Shown here piece after piece: positions 1 to 8,335 of a DNA stretch of 64,000 nucleotides. The stretch is from assembly GCF_900109525.1 (NCBI RefSeq), contig NZ_FOAN01000002.1, forward strand, positions 744,001 to 808,000, written 5' to 3'. The position numbers and the translations under genes were made by a program. The notes beneath the pieces were generated by a model that saw nothing but the letters and a program-made list of their open reading frames with translations, did not search any database and was not told where the DNA came from. The DNA comes from Allobosea lupini. GTDB taxonomy: Bacteria > Pseudomonadota > Alphaproteobacteria > Rhizobiales > Beijerinckiaceae. The first letter of the stretch is position 1. The number at the start of each line of letters is the position of its first letter.

Positions 1-2
1 TC

Positions 3-476
3 GGCAAGCTCGACAGCTTCCCGGTCGAGCATGTGCCGAAGCAGTCCTTCGCCAAGGGCAACTACTTCTCGCTGCTCGGCAAGCAGCCGTTCTCGCATCT
101 GGTCTATCCGGTGCCGGAAGCGGCGGGCCTTGGCATCCACGCAACCATCGACATGGCCGGCCGCGTCAAGTTCGGCCCCGACGTCGAATGGGTCGAGAAC
201 GATCAGGACCTGGTCGTCGATCCGGCCCGCGCCGAAAAATTCTACGCGGCTATCCGAACCTATTGGCCCGCCTTGCCGGACAATGCGCTGGTCGCCGACT
301 ATGCCGGCATCCGGCCGAAGCTGCACGGGCCGGGCGAGCCGATGCCGGATTTCCGTATCGACGGGCCGGCGGTGCATGGCGTGCCGGAACTCGTCAATCT
401 GCTCGGCATAGAGAGCCCCGGGCTGACGAGCTCGCTCGCGATCGCCGATCTGGTGGTGGAGCGGCTGGTGAGCTGA
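3..476 (+). CDS. FAD-dependent oxidoreductase, DAO family (L-2-hydroxyglutarate oxidase-like), C-terminal part
   Basis: The reading frame is open from the left edge of the window, so only the last 157 codons are present and the true start lies outside. The visible part contains the segment KGNYFSLLG, the stretch [14 protein letters not shown] and FGPDVEWV, which are typical of the C-terminal substrate-side half of DAO-fold enzymes of the L-2-hydroxyglutarate oxidase (LhgO) type. The FAD-binding Rossmann motif would be in the missing N-terminus and cannot be checked. The family oxidises 2-hydroxy acids and passes electrons to the respiratory chain or oxygen. The exact substrate is an inference from these motifs. 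The gene ends in TGA and is followed by a palindromic repeat. Confidence 0.75.
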   Translation, partial: GKLDSFPVEHVPKQSFAKGNYFSLLGKQPFSHLVYPVPEAAGLGIHATIDMAGRVKFGPDVEWVENDQDLVVDPARAEKFYAAIRTYWPALPDNALVADYAGIRPKLHGPGEPMPDFRIDGPAVHGVPELVNLLGIESPGLTSSLAIADLVVERLVS

Positions 477-497
477 CGCTCAACCGTGGTGAGGAAA

Positions 498-653
498 CGC
501 GGGATCCCCTCTCCTAGAAGGAGAGGGGTGGGGGTGAGGTGTTCGGGAGAGACATCGTTAGCCTGAACCCGACCGCACGGTAAGTGCTCGCGGCGCTGGT
601 CGAACGGCCTACACCTCACCCTGCCCTCTCCTTCCAGGAGAGGGTTCCCCGCG
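498..653. repeat. Dispersed palindromic repeat, family A, copy 1
   Basis: Two hairpin-forming arms face each other: a left arm with CCCCTCTCC/GGAGAGGGG followed by TGGGGGTGAGG, and a right arm with CCTCACCC followed by CCCTCTCC/GGAGAGGG, the whole flanked by CGCGGG and CCCGCG. A closely similar element lies at 33946-34092. Both sit just downstream of genes, as expected of REP/BIME-like extragenic elements. Confidence 0.8.
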
Positions 654-660
654 CTCTACT

Positions 661-996
661 TCACACCGCCTCCGCGCCCAGTTCCGCACACCAATGCATC
701 AGCCGCGCCTTCATGACGCGCTCGCGGCCGGCCTCCAGCGCCTTCTCGTCCAGCCGCTCGGCCTCCTCGAAGGCGAAGGCATTCTCGCCATGCGTGTTCC
801 AGGCCGCCTGCAGCGTTCGTCCGCGATGGCTGCCATGGCGCAGCGTGAACCAGATGCGGTTCTGGATCGTCGAGAGATCCGGCGCCTGACCGGCCCAGCG
901 CTCGCCGGTCGCAAGGCAGCGCAGCAGATAGATGCCGGCCACGACCTTGCGCTCCTTGTAGGCCGCGACGGCGACCTTCCTGTCTTCGTGACGCAT
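661..996 (-). CDS. GIY-YIG nuclease family protein
   Basis: This 111-residue protein has AGIYLLRC near residue 21, which reads as the GIY half of the GIY-YIG fold, with a conserved downstream segment (RWAGQAPDLSTIQNRIW) in the position of the YIG strand and arginine helix, although the second motif itself is not canonical. Stand-alone GIY-YIG proteins of this size are small nuclease-like proteins of unknown cellular role. I chose the ATG at 996 because AGGAGG lies 6 bases upstream; a longer in-frame start at 1050 has no such site. It is divergent from the DUF2239 gene. Nuclease activity is inferred from the fold and the key tyrosine/arginine positions are only partly conserved. Confidence 0.75.
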   Translation of the reverse strand: MRHEDRKVAVAAYKERKVVAGIYLLRCLATGERWAGQAPDLSTIQNRIWFTLRHGSHRGRTLQAAWNTHGENAFAFEEAERLDEKALEAGRERVMKARLMHWCAELGAEAV

Positions 997-1041
997 AGCG
1001 CCCTCCTCATGTGAGGCGCCGCAAATATCACCCGGGCAATA

Positions 1042-1071
1042 TTGACTCAAGCATTTTTATCCGGGTATTTA
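1042..1071 (+). promoter_or_regulatory. Possible promoter and operator for the DUF2239 gene
   Basis: The 98-base divergent region holds TTGACT followed 18 bases later by TATTTA, a weak sigma-70-like pair. Two similar words, CCCGGGCAATA (from 1031) and ATCCGGGTATT (1059-1069), lie on the same strand about 29 bases apart and overlap the promoter, which would suit a regulator binding site. The factor is unknown. Confidence 0.35.
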
Positions 1072-1094
1072 ATGACACCACTCGGGAACCGATC

Positions 1095-1658
1095 ATGTCC
1101 GATGCCGACCGCCTTTCGACCGCCTTCGACGGCAACAGCATCCTGGCTCGCGGCCGCTTGGCCGAGGTCGCCCTAGCGGTGCAACAACACTTGATCGAGC
1201 GACCGGACGCAGCCCTACTGACCTTCGACGATGCGACCGGACGGGTAGTCGATCTCGACCTGCGCGGCACGTCAGCCGAGATCGTGGCGCGGCTGGGGGA
1301 CGAGCCGCGCGGGCGCGGACGGCCGAAGCTCGGCGTGGTCGCGCGCGAGGTGACCTTGCTGCCGCGGCATTGGGAGTGGCTGTCGGCGCAGCCGGGCGGA
1401 GCCTCGCAGGCGCTGCGACGCTTGATCGACGAAGCGCGGCGCGGCGATCGCGGCGAGACGCAAGGACGCATCGCCCGCGAGGCGGCCTATCGCTTCATGA
1501 GCGCGCTCGCCGGCAACCTGTCCGGCTTCGAGGAGGCGACGCGCGCGCTCTTCGCCAATGACGAGATCGGCTTCTTCCGGCAGGCCGCAGGCTGGCCGGC
1601 GGACATCCGCACCTACACACAGGAACTGGCCTGGAGCGCAGTGCGAACGGAGGATTAG
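1095..1658 (+). CDS. DUF2239 family protein
   Basis: The 187-residue soluble protein begins MSDADRLSTAFDG, has a beta-rich N-terminal half ending in LLTFDDATGRVVDLDLRG, then a GRGRPKLGVVAREVTLLPRH segment and a helical C-terminus. This arrangement matches the DUF2239 family, whose function is unknown. The RPKLG..REVTL..RH segment resembles a short nucleic-acid-binding ribbon-helix stretch, but that is only a suggestion. The ATG at 1095 fits the start of the conserved region; the upstream GTG-type extension to 1011 would run through the promoter. Its last four bases overlap the convergent eda gene. Confidence 0.75.
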   Translation: MSDADRLSTAFDGNSILARGRLAEVALAVQQHLIERPDAALLTFDDATGRVVDLDLRGTSAEIVARLGDEPRGRGRPKLGVVAREVTLLPRHWEWLSAQPGGASQALRRLIDEARRGDRGETQGRIAREAAYRFMSALAGNLSGFEEATRALFANDEIGFFRQAAGWPADIRTYTQELAWSAVRTED

Positions 1659-2299
1659 CCGCGCAGTTCGGCGACCTTCTCGCGCGCTTCCTTGGACAGC
1701 TTCGTCACCTGCGCCCAATCGCGGTTCTTCACCGCCTCGGCCGGAACGAGCCACGAGCCGCCGACGCAGATCACCTGCGGCAACGCTAGGTAGCTGCCGA
1801 GATTGGCGAGCGAGACGCCGCCGGTCGGACAGAACTGCATCTGCGGGAACGGCCCCGACAGCGCCTTCAGGCCGGCAACGCCGCCGGCCTGCTCGGCCGG
1901 GAAGAACTTGCATGTGACGCGTCCCGCTCCCACTGCGCGCATGCAGTCCGAGGCGGTGGCGACGCCCGGCAGCCAGGGCAGGCCGGTCTTGCGCATGGCC
2001 TCGTCGACGCTTTCTGTGAAGCCGGGGCTGACCACGGCGAGCGCACCGGCATTGTGGACCTCGGCCGCCTGGGCCGGCGTCACCACCGTGCCGGCAACCG
2101 GCAGGATACCCGGAACCTTCTTCGCGACGACCTCGAGCGCCGCCATCGCGGCCGGGCGGCGGAGCGTGATCTCGATGACGTCGATGCCGCCGGCGAGCAA
2201 GGCTTCCGCCAGCGGCACGGCGATCTCGGCCTCGTCGATGACGACGACGGGGACGACGCCGCAGGCCTTGAGGCGGGCGATTTCGGGAGCGATCGACAT
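1655..2299 (-). CDS. eda: 2-dehydro-3-deoxy-phosphogluconate aldolase / 4-hydroxy-2-oxoglutarate aldolase
   Basis: The enzyme cleaves 2-keto-3-deoxy-6-phosphogluconate to pyruvate and glyceraldehyde-3-phosphate, the last step of the Entner-Doudoroff route. The class I aldolase residues are visible: Glu43 in IEITLR, the GTV phosphate segment near residue 70, and the Schiff-base Lys131 in VTCKFFPAE. At 214 residues it has the usual length. I start at the ATG at 2299, nine bases after AAGGA; a TTG two codons earlier is too close to that site. The gene follows pgl by 25 bases and is probably in the zwf-pgl-eda transcription unit. The dehydratase gene edd, usually found in this cluster, is absent here. 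Confidence 0.95.
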   Translation of the reverse strand: MSIAPEIARLKACGVVPVVVIDEAEIAVPLAEALLAGGIDVIEITLRRPAAMAALEVVAKKVPGILPVAGTVVTPAQAAEVHNAGALAVVSPGFTESVDEAMRKTGLPWLPGVATASDCMRAVGAGRVTCKFFPAEQAGGVAGLKALSGPFPQMQFCPTGGVSLANLGSYLALPQVICVGGSWLVPAEAVKNRDWAQVTKLSKEAREKVAELRG

Positions 2300-2324
2300 C
2301 GGCAAAGTTCCTTTCGCGCCTCGC

Positions 2325-3014
2325 TTACGCCTTGGCCCAGTAGACGTCGAGCCCCTGCGGGCGCGAGAGCAGCAGGCCGACCGGGAAGGCTGCCGGCAAT
2401 TCGACCGCTGAAGCCAAAACGTCCTCCTTCTCCCGACCGGAGATCAGCAAGGCGACATGGCCGGCGCCCTGCAGCCGGGCGGGCGAGAGCGACAGCCGCG
2501 GCGGCAAGTCGGGCGGGGTCGCGGCGAGCGCATGCACCGAAGCCGGCGCGGTCAGCGCCGCCGTCTGCCCGGGGAAGAGCGAGGCGATATGCCCGTCCGC
2601 CCCCATGCCGCTAACGACGATGTCGAGCGGCGGCAGGGTCTTCAGCACGCGGTCGAGGCTGGCTGCGGCCGCGGCGAGGTCATCGCCGGCGTTATGGAAC
2701 GAGACGAACGGGGTTCGGCCTTCGCGCAAGGGAGCGAAGGTCGCCCGGATCATGCGCTCGTTCGAGGCCTGATCGTCGGGGGCGACGAAGCGCTCATCGG
2801 TCGGCATCAGCGTGATGCTTTCCCAAAGCAGGTCATGCGCGCCGAGCGCTACAAGAAAGCGCGCTGGCGTGGTGCCGCCAGGGACCGCAAGCAACGCCCT
2901 GCCCTGCACCGCGACGAGCGCACGCAGCCGGATCGCGACCGCTTCGGCCAGCGCCTCGGAAGCGTCGGCCAGCGTCTCGAAGCGATGGCGGATCAGCGGG
3001 CCGGCCGCGCTCAC
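2325..3014 (-). CDS. pgl: 6-phosphogluconolactonase
   Basis: This 229-residue cytoplasmic enzyme hydrolyses 6-phosphogluconolactone made by the neighbouring Zwf. Family motifs are clear: AVPGGTTPARFL near residue 43, MPTDERFVAPDDQASNERMI near residue 70, and SGMGADGHIASLFPG near residue 134. It starts at GTG, and this GTGA overlaps the zwf stop by four bases, so the two are translationally coupled. The name pgl (also called devB) is used for this family. Confidence 0.95.
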   Translation of the reverse strand: MSAAGPLIRHRFETLADASEALAEAVAIRLRALVAVQGRALLAVPGGTTPARFLVALGAHDLLWESITLMPTDERFVAPDDQASNERMIRATFAPLREGRTPFVSFHNAGDDLAAAAASLDRVLKTLPPLDIVVSGMGADGHIASLFPGQTAALTAPASVHALAATPPDLPPRLSLSPARLQGAGHVALLISGREKEDVLASAVELPAAFPVGLLLSRPQGLDVYWAKA

Positions 3015-4519
3015 TCGCCGAACTCCGGATCGGCCCAGGAGCGGCCCTCGCGCTCGATCAGCCCGATCGCCTGCGACGGCCCCCAGGAGCCGGCGGCATA
3101 GCGATGCGGCTGGGGATAGTATTCCTGCCAGCCGGCGAGGATCGGGTCGACCCAGGTCCAGGCCTGCTCAACCTCGTCGCGGCGCATGAACAGGGTCTGG
3201 TCGCCGCGGATCACATCGGTCAGCAGGCGCTCATAGGCGTCCGGCGTGCGCACGTCGAAGGCGGTCTCGTAGCGCAGATCGAGCTGGCGCGGCACGACCT
3301 TGAGCTTGCCGGAGCCCGGCACCTTCATCATCAATTGGAGCTGGACGCCGTCATTGGGCTGGAGCCGGATGATCAGTCGGTTGGCGTAGAGCTCCTCGCA
3401 GCCCGGGGCGCGGCCGAAGATCGAATGCGGCACCGGCTTGAAGGTAACGGCGATCTCGGAATAGCGCTGCGCCATGCGCTTGCCGGTGCGCAGATAGATC
3501 GGGACGCCGGCCCAGCGCCAGGTGTCGAGTTCGCAGCGGATCGCGGTGAAGGTCTCGGTGCCGCTGACATGGCCGAGCTCCTCGGCATAACCCTTGACCC
3601 GCTGGCCATCGATGACGCCCGGCCCGTATTGGCCGCGGACCGTGTGGCGCTGCACATCGGGCCCGACGATCGGGCGGAGCGCCTTCAGCACCCGGACCTT
3701 CTCGTCGCGGACGGCATCGGCCTCGAGCTGGTTCGGCGGCTCGATCGCGAACAGGCAGAGCAGTTGCAGGACGTGGTTCTGCACCATGTCGCGCAGATGG
3801 CCGGCCTTGTCGTAATAGCCGGCACGCGATTCCAGCCCGACGGTCTCGGCCACAGTGATCTGGACATTATCGATGTCGCGGCTCGACCAGGAGCGCTCGA
3901 ACAGCGTGTTGGCGAAGCGCAGGACCAACAGGTTCTGCACCGTCTCCTTGCCGAGATAATGATCGATCCGGTAGGTCCGGCTCTCAGGCAGGATGCGGGC
4001 GACGGCGTCATTGATCTCGCGGGCCGAGGCGAGATCGCGGCCGAGCGGCTTCTCCAGGATGACGCGCGAAGTCGGCGTCAGAATGCCGGAGCTCGCGAGG
4101 TTCTCGCAGATCGGGATGAACAGGTCCGGCGGCGTCGAGAGGTAGAAGGAGCGCACCCGCTGGGAATCGCCGAGCGCTTCCCTCAGCGCGCCATAGGTCT
4201 CGGGCTTGACCGCATCGAGCAGCACCATGGTGAGGCGGCGGCGGAAGGCGGCGACGCGGTCCTGCGACAGGCCGGCGGCAGCGAGCTTCGCAGCGATCTC
4301 GTTGGGGATGCCCTCGACATCCTCCTGCTTGCGGACGATGCCGAGGATACGGCTCTCCTCCGGCAGCACGCCCTCCTCATTGCGCTGGGCCAGCGCCGGG
4401 AAGAGCTTGCGCAAGGCGAGGTCGCCGCCGGCACCGAAGATCACCAGATCGAAGGGCGGGACCGGCGTGCGCTCCGGCGCAGCCTCCGGCTTCAGCAGGC
4501 GTTCGGCGATGGCGTCCAT
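3011..4519 (-). CDS. zwf: Glucose-6-phosphate 1-dehydrogenase
   Basis: The protein oxidises glucose-6-phosphate to 6-phosphogluconolactone using NAD(P). At 502 residues it has the normal length. The dinucleotide motif GAGGDLALRKL is at residues 29-39, the EKP segment at 156-158 and the active-site signature RIDHYLGKE at 184-192. ATG at 4519 has AGGAG nine bases upstream. It heads the zwf-pgl-eda unit. A CCAAAC/GTTTGG dyad in its leader is a candidate operator; in rhizobia the LacI-type regulator PckR is known to control Entner-Doudoroff genes, but no such regulator is in this window. Confidence 0.97.
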   Translation of the reverse strand: MDAIAERLLKPEAAPERTPVPPFDLVIFGAGGDLALRKLFPALAQRNEEGVLPEESRILGIVRKQEDVEGIPNEIAAKLAAAGLSQDRVAAFRRRLTMVLLDAVKPETYGALREALGDSQRVRSFYLSTPPDLFIPICENLASSGILTPTSRVILEKPLGRDLASAREINDAVARILPESRTYRIDHYLGKETVQNLLVLRFANTLFERSWSSRDIDNVQITVAETVGLESRAGYYDKAGHLRDMVQNHVLQLLCLFAIEPPNQLEADAVRDEKVRVLKALRPIVGPDVQRHTVRGQYGPGVIDGQRVKGYAEELGHVSGTETFTAIRCELDTWRWAGVPIYLRTGKRMAQRYSEIAVTFKPVPHSIFGRAPGCEELYANRLIIRLQPNDGVQLQLMMKVPGSGKLKVVPRQLDLRYETAFDVRTPDAYERLLTDVIRGDQTLFMRRDEVEQAWTWVDPILAGWQEYYPQPHRYAAGSWGPSQAIGLIEREGRSWADPEFGE

Positions 4520-4589
4520 GGCGGCATACTCCTGATCGGTCCAGTCGAACCGAATCCTGCGACGACAATGCGACCAAGCAGGCAGCTTG

Positions 4590-4602
4590 CCAAACGGTTT
4601 GG
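4590..4602. promoter_or_regulatory. Candidate LacI-type operator upstream of zwf
   Basis: CCAAAC-G-GTTTGG is a perfect 6-base inverted repeat with one base between arms, centred 77 bases upstream of the zwf ATG. Its core AAACGGTTT fits the AANCGNTT pattern common in LacI-family sites. A second, imperfect dyad (CAAGC...GCTTG) lies immediately upstream at about 4575-4589. Binding by a PckR-like factor is inference. Confidence 0.35.
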
Positions 4603-4628
4603 GCTCAGGGATGGCGCGCGGTGCGCCC

Positions 4629-5384
4629 CTACCCCGCCCGCCTGAAGCCCTCGCTCGCCGTCAGCAATTGCTGGGCATAGGCCGTCTGCGGGGCGCGGGC
4701 AGCCAGCGTCGCCGCCGTCATCTCCTCGACGCCGCGGCCGAACTGCATGACGAGGAGCCGCTCGCACATATGGCCGACCACGGCGAGGTCGTGGCTGACC
4801 AGGATATAGGTCAGCTTGCGCTCATGGCGCAGCGCCTGCAGCAGGTTCAGCACCTCGGCCTGGATCGAGACGTCGAGCGCCGAGGTCGGCTCGTCCAACA
4901 GCAGGATCGTCGGCTCGAGCACGAGGGCGCGGGCGATGGCGACGCGCTGGCGCTGGCCGCCGGAGAGCTGGTGCGGATAGCGGAAGCGGAAAGAGGTCGG
5001 CAGCCCGACATCCTGCATGGCGCGGCTGATCTTCGCCTCGGCATCACGGATGCCATGGATGGCGAGCGGCTCGGCCAAGGTGTCGTCGACGGTCTTCTTC
5101 GGGTGCAGCGAACCGTACGGGTCCTGGAACACCATCTGGGCGGCGCGATAGAAGGCCTTGTCGCGGAGCTTGGGCTGGCGCTTGCCGAGGATGTCGACCT
5201 CGCCGCTCCAGTCGCGGTTGAGGCCGGCGAGGACGCGCAGCACGGTCGACTTGCCCGAGCCGGATTCACCGACGATGCCGTAGCTCTCGCCCGGCTCGAC
5301 CGCGAAGGAGAGATCCTTCACGACATGCGAGTCGCCGAAGGAGACGTTGAGCTTGTCGACGTTGATCGCGGGGTTCGTGCTCAT
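4629..5384 (-). CDS. Peptide-type ABC importer, second ATP-binding subunit (DppF/OppF-like)
   Basis: This is one of two nucleotide-binding subunits of the importer encoded leftward from 9925. Visible motifs are Walker A GESGSGKST near residue 38, Q-loop FQDP near residue 84, signature LSGGQRQR near residue 140, Walker B ILLLDEP near 163 and the switch histidine in SHDL. I use the ATG at 5384 because its ATGA overlaps the stop of the upstream ATPase gene by four bases; an ATG three codons earlier (5393) is also possible. It lacks the long C-terminal oligopeptide-binding extension of some OppF proteins, at 251 residues. It is the last gene of the operon. Confidence 0.9.
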   Translation of the reverse strand: MSTNPAINVDKLNVSFGDSHVVKDLSFAVEPGESYGIVGESGSGKSTVLRVLAGLNRDWSGEVDILGKRQPKLRDKAFYRAAQMVFQDPYGSLHPKKTVDDTLAEPLAIHGIRDAEAKISRAMQDVGLPTSFRFRYPHQLSGGQRQRVAIARALVLEPTILLLDEPTSALDVSIQAEVLNLLQALRHERKLTYILVSHDLAVVGHMCERLLVMQFGRGVEEMTAATLAARAPQTAYAQQLLTASEGFRRAG

Positions 5385-6220
5385 GCCAGCCATGCCGGGT
5401 CGCGGTTGAGGGTGGCGAGCTTCTCGCGCGGATGGTCGAGATCGGGCAGGCAGCCGAGCAGGCCGCGCGTATAGGGATGCTGTGCCTTGTCGAGCTCGCC
5501 GGCCGGCAGCGTCTCCAGCGCCTTGCCGCCATACATGACGATGACGCGGTCGCAGAACGACTTCACCAGATGCAGATCGTGGCTGATGAAGATCAGCCCC
5601 ATGCCGCGGCTGGTGACGAGATCGTCAAGGATCTTCAGCACCTGCAACTGCACGGTGACGTCGAGCGCCGAGGTCGGCTCGTCGGCGATCAGGATCTCCG
5701 GTTCGGCGATCAGCATCATCGCGATCATCACACGCTGGCCCATACCGCCCGAGACCTCGTGCGGGTAGAGATCGTAGACGCGCTTGGGCTCGCGGATCTG
5801 CACCGCTTCGAGCATGGTGAGGCTGCGTTCCTTCGCCTCGCGCGCGCTCGCCTTGTGGTGGACACGATAGGCCTCGGCGATCTGGTCGCCGACGGTCTGG
5901 ACAGGGTTCAGCGAGAATTTCGGGTCCTGCATCACCATGGAGATGTGACGGCCGCGCAATTTGCGGCGGCTCGCCTTGTCCATGGTCGTGAGGTCCTTGC
6001 CGCGGAACTCCATGCGCTTGGCCGTGACCACGCCGGGATGCGGGATCAGGTCGAGGATGGCGCGGCCGGTCATCGACTTGCCGGAGCCGGATTCGCCGAC
6101 GATACCGAGCCTCTCGCGGCCAAGCGTGAAGGAGAGCCCGCGCACCGCGTTGACGATGCCGGTCGGGGTGTGGAAGTCGACGCGCAGGTCGTCGAGCGTC
6201 AGCAGGGCTTGATCAGACAT
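5381..6220 (-). CDS. Peptide-type ABC importer, first ATP-binding subunit (DppD/OppD-like)
   Basis: The 279-residue protein carries Walker A GESGSGKSM near residue 42, Q-loop MQDP, the signature in the form VSGGMGQR near residue 157, Walker B ILIADEP and SHDL, followed by the C-terminal QHPYTRGLLGCLPD segment characteristic of Opp/Dpp ATPases. It energises import of a ligand delivered by the 529-residue binding protein at the start of the operon. ATG at 6220 is preceded by GAGGTGA and lies five bases after the permease stop. A much longer upstream extension in the same frame is a shadow of the permease gene. Confidence 0.92.
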   Translation of the reverse strand: MSDQALLTLDDLRVDFHTPTGIVNAVRGLSFTLGRERLGIVGESGSGKSMTGRAILDLIPHPGVVTAKRMEFRGKDLTTMDKASRRKLRGRHISMVMQDPKFSLNPVQTVGDQIAEAYRVHHKASAREAKERSLTMLEAVQIREPKRVYDLYPHEVSGGMGQRVMIAMMLIAEPEILIADEPTSALDVTVQLQVLKILDDLVTSRGMGLIFISHDLHLVKSFCDRVIVMYGGKALETLPAGELDKAQHPYTRGLLGCLPDLDHPREKLATLNRDPAWLA

Positions 6221-6225
6221 GCTGC

Positions 6226-7137
6226 TCACCTCGCATCCAGCACGTCGCGCAGGCCGTCGCCGAGCAGGTTGAAGCCGAGCGCGACGACGCAGATAGCGAT
6301 GCCCGGGAAGGTCGCGACCCACCACTGGTCGAAGATCTGCTCGCGGCCGGTCGAAATCATCGCGCCCCATTCCGGGATCGGCGGCTGGGCGCCGAGGCCG
6401 AGGAAGCCGAGGCCGGCGGCCGTGATGATGATGCCGGCCATGTCGAAGGTGGTGCGCACGATCAGCGAGGGCATGCACATCGGCACGACGTGCTTGAGCA
6501 CGATCCGCATCTGGCTGGCGCCCTGCAGGCGCATCGCCGAGATGTAATCGGCATTGCGGATGATCATCGTCTCGGCGCGGGCGACGCGGGCATAAGGCGG
6601 CCAGGCGGTGAAGGCGATGGCGATGACGGCGTTCTCCAGGCCCGGCCCCAGCGCCGCGACGAAGGCGAGCGCCAGCACGAGGCGCGGGAAGGCGAGGAAG
6701 ACGTCGGTGATGCGCATCAGCACGGTGTCGACCCAGCCGCCGAAATAGCCGGCGGCGCAGCCGATCAGCAGGCCGACCGGCCCGACCGTGATGACGACGA
6801 GCATGACGATCACCAGCGTGACGCGGGCGCCGTAGACGACGCGGCTGAAGATGTCGCGGCCGAGCGCGTCAGTGCCGAACCAGTGCTTGGCCGAGGGCGC
6901 CAGCAGGCGCTGGTCGAGCGCCTGCGCCAGCGGGTCATGCTGCGCGATCAGCGGCGCGAAGGCGGCCATCAGTAACAGCGCCAGCACGATCACGAGCCCG
7001 ACCACGGCGGCCGGGTTCTTCCTGAAGGCGAGCCATTGCCGGTAGAGCTGGCCGAGCTTGGCCTGCCGGCGAGATTCCGGCGAGGTCGTGGTCAGCCAGG
7101 CATGCCAGGTGACGGGTGAGGTGGCGTGATCGGTCAT
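6226..7137 (-). CDS. Peptide-type ABC importer, permease subunit (DppC-like)
   Basis: This 303-residue inner-membrane protein has a first membrane segment at about residues 42-65, the periplasmic motif HWFGTDALGRDIFSRVVYG, and five further hydrophobic segments, the usual DppC plan. The cytoplasmic EAA loop that contacts the ATPases is visible as ISAMRLQGASQMRIVLKHV. ATG at 7137 follows AGGAGG by seven bases. It pairs with the DppB-like subunit encoded immediately upstream. Confidence 0.92.
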   Translation of the reverse strand: MTDHATSPVTWHAWLTTTSPESRRQAKLGQLYRQWLAFRKNPAAVVGLVIVLALLLMAAFAPLIAQHDPLAQALDQRLLAPSAKHWFGTDALGRDIFSRVVYGARVTLVIVMLVVITVGPVGLLIGCAAGYFGGWVDTVLMRITDVFLAFPRLVLALAFVAALGPGLENAVIAIAFTAWPPYARVARAETMIIRNADYISAMRLQGASQMRIVLKHVVPMCMPSLIVRTTFDMAGIIITAAGLGFLGLGAQPPIPEWGAMISTGREQIFDQWWVATFPGIAICVVALGFNLLGDGLRDVLDAR

Positions 7138-7148
7138 GGCGATCCTCC

Positions 7149-8219
7149 TCAGCGCGCTCGCGGATCGGCTAGCCGGCCGAGGATGTCGGAGAACAGGTTG
7201 ACCGCGATGAAGACGGCGCCGACCACCAGCGTGCCCCCGAGCACCGCGTTCATGTCGGCGTTGAGCAGCGCATTGGTGAGATAGCGGCCAAGCCCCGGCC
7301 AGGCGAAGATCGTCTCGGTCAGGACCGAGCCCTCCAGCAGGTGCATGTAGGAGAGCGCGATCACGGTGACGAGCGGTACGAGGGCGTTGCCCAGCGCATG
7401 GCCGCAGACGACGCGCCATTCCGACAGCCCCTTCACCCGTGCAGCCACGACGTATTGCTGCTGCAACTCGGTGATCATGAAGCTGCGGGTCATGCGGCTG
7501 ATATAGGCGACCGAGAGCAGACCGAGCACGGAGGCCGGCAGGATCAGATGCCAGAAGGCGTCCACGAACGCCTCCCACTCGCCCTGCATGGCGGCATCGA
7601 GCATGACGATGCCGGTCATCGGCGTGACGAAATCCTGATAGGCGATCGAAAGGCGGCCGGGGCCGGCGACCCAGCCGAGCTTGGCGTAGAACAGCAGGAG
7701 CCCCATCAGGCCGAGCCAGAACACCGGGATCGAATAGCCGATCAGGCCGATCACGCGGGCGACCTGGTCGATCCAGCGGCCCTGATTGACGGCGGCCAGG
7801 ATGCCGAGCGGCACGCCGAGCGCGACGCCGATCAGCGTGCCGAGCGTCGCCAGCTCCAGCGTCGCCGGGAACACGGTCTTGATGTCGTCGGTGACCTTCT
7901 GCGCAGTCAGCACCGACGTGCCGAGGTCGCCGGTGAACACCTTGCCGATATAGACGGCGAATTGCTGCCAGTACGGCTTGTCGAGGCCGAGCGCGAGGCG
8001 GGCCTTGTCGTAGACATCGGCGGGGGCGCGGTCGCCGACCACCGCGAGCACCGGGTCGATCGGCATGACGCGGGCGATCAGGAAGGTCACCAGCAGCAGG
8101 CCGAAGATGGTGATCGCGACCGTGGTCAGCTCGCGGCCGAGGATCTTGGCCCAGCGAACGACACCGCTCTTGGCGCGTGGCGGGGGTGCGGGCGGGGTCG
8201 GTGCAGTGATGGAAACCAT
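7149..8219 (-). CDS. Peptide-type ABC importer, permease subunit (DppB-like)
   Basis: A 356-residue inner-membrane protein with one N-terminal membrane segment (about residues 32-50), a periplasmic domain, and five more segments. The EAA loop reads VVAARVKGLSEWRVVCGHAL, and the end has the DppB signature TVIALSYMHLLEGSVLTETIFAWPG split across the fifth segment. The start has GGAG eight bases upstream. It is 11 bases upstream of the DppC-like gene and 116 bases downstream of the binding-protein gene; a stable hairpin lies in that gap. Confidence 0.92.
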   Translation of the reverse strand: MVSITAPTPPAPPPRAKSGVVRWAKILGRELTTVAITIFGLLLVTFLIARVMPIDPVLAVVGDRAPADVYDKARLALGLDKPYWQQFAVYIGKVFTGDLGTSVLTAQKVTDDIKTVFPATLELATLGTLIGVALGVPLGILAAVNQGRWIDQVARVIGLIGYSIPVFWLGLMGLLLFYAKLGWVAGPGRLSIAYQDFVTPMTGIVMLDAAMQGEWEAFVDAFWHLILPASVLGLLSVAYISRMTRSFMITELQQQYVVAARVKGLSEWRVVCGHALGNALVPLVTVIALSYMHLLEGSVLTETIFAWPGLGRYLTNALLNADMNAVLGGTLVVGAVFIAVNLFSDILGRLADPRAR

Positions 8220-8283
8220 CGTCGGCTCCGTTCTTCTTGTTCTTGGAGGGCGTCGGCCAGATCAGGCCAGGACCAATGGCAAG

Positions 8284-8319
8284 AACCCGCCGCAGCCTGG
8301 TGATGGGCTACGGCGGGTT
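8284..8319 (-). promoter_or_regulatory. Stable intergenic hairpin between binding-protein and permease genes
   Basis: AACCCGCCG at 8284-8292 pairs with CGGCGGGTT at 8311-8319; after one mismatch the stem continues with AGCC/GGCT and closes on an eight-base loop. No U-run follows on the transcribed strand, so it is not a full terminator. Such hairpins often protect the upstream mRNA segment and raise binding-protein expression over permease expression, which is the inferred role here. Confidence 0.6.
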
Positions 8320-8335
8320 GCGCTGGCGAAACGCC

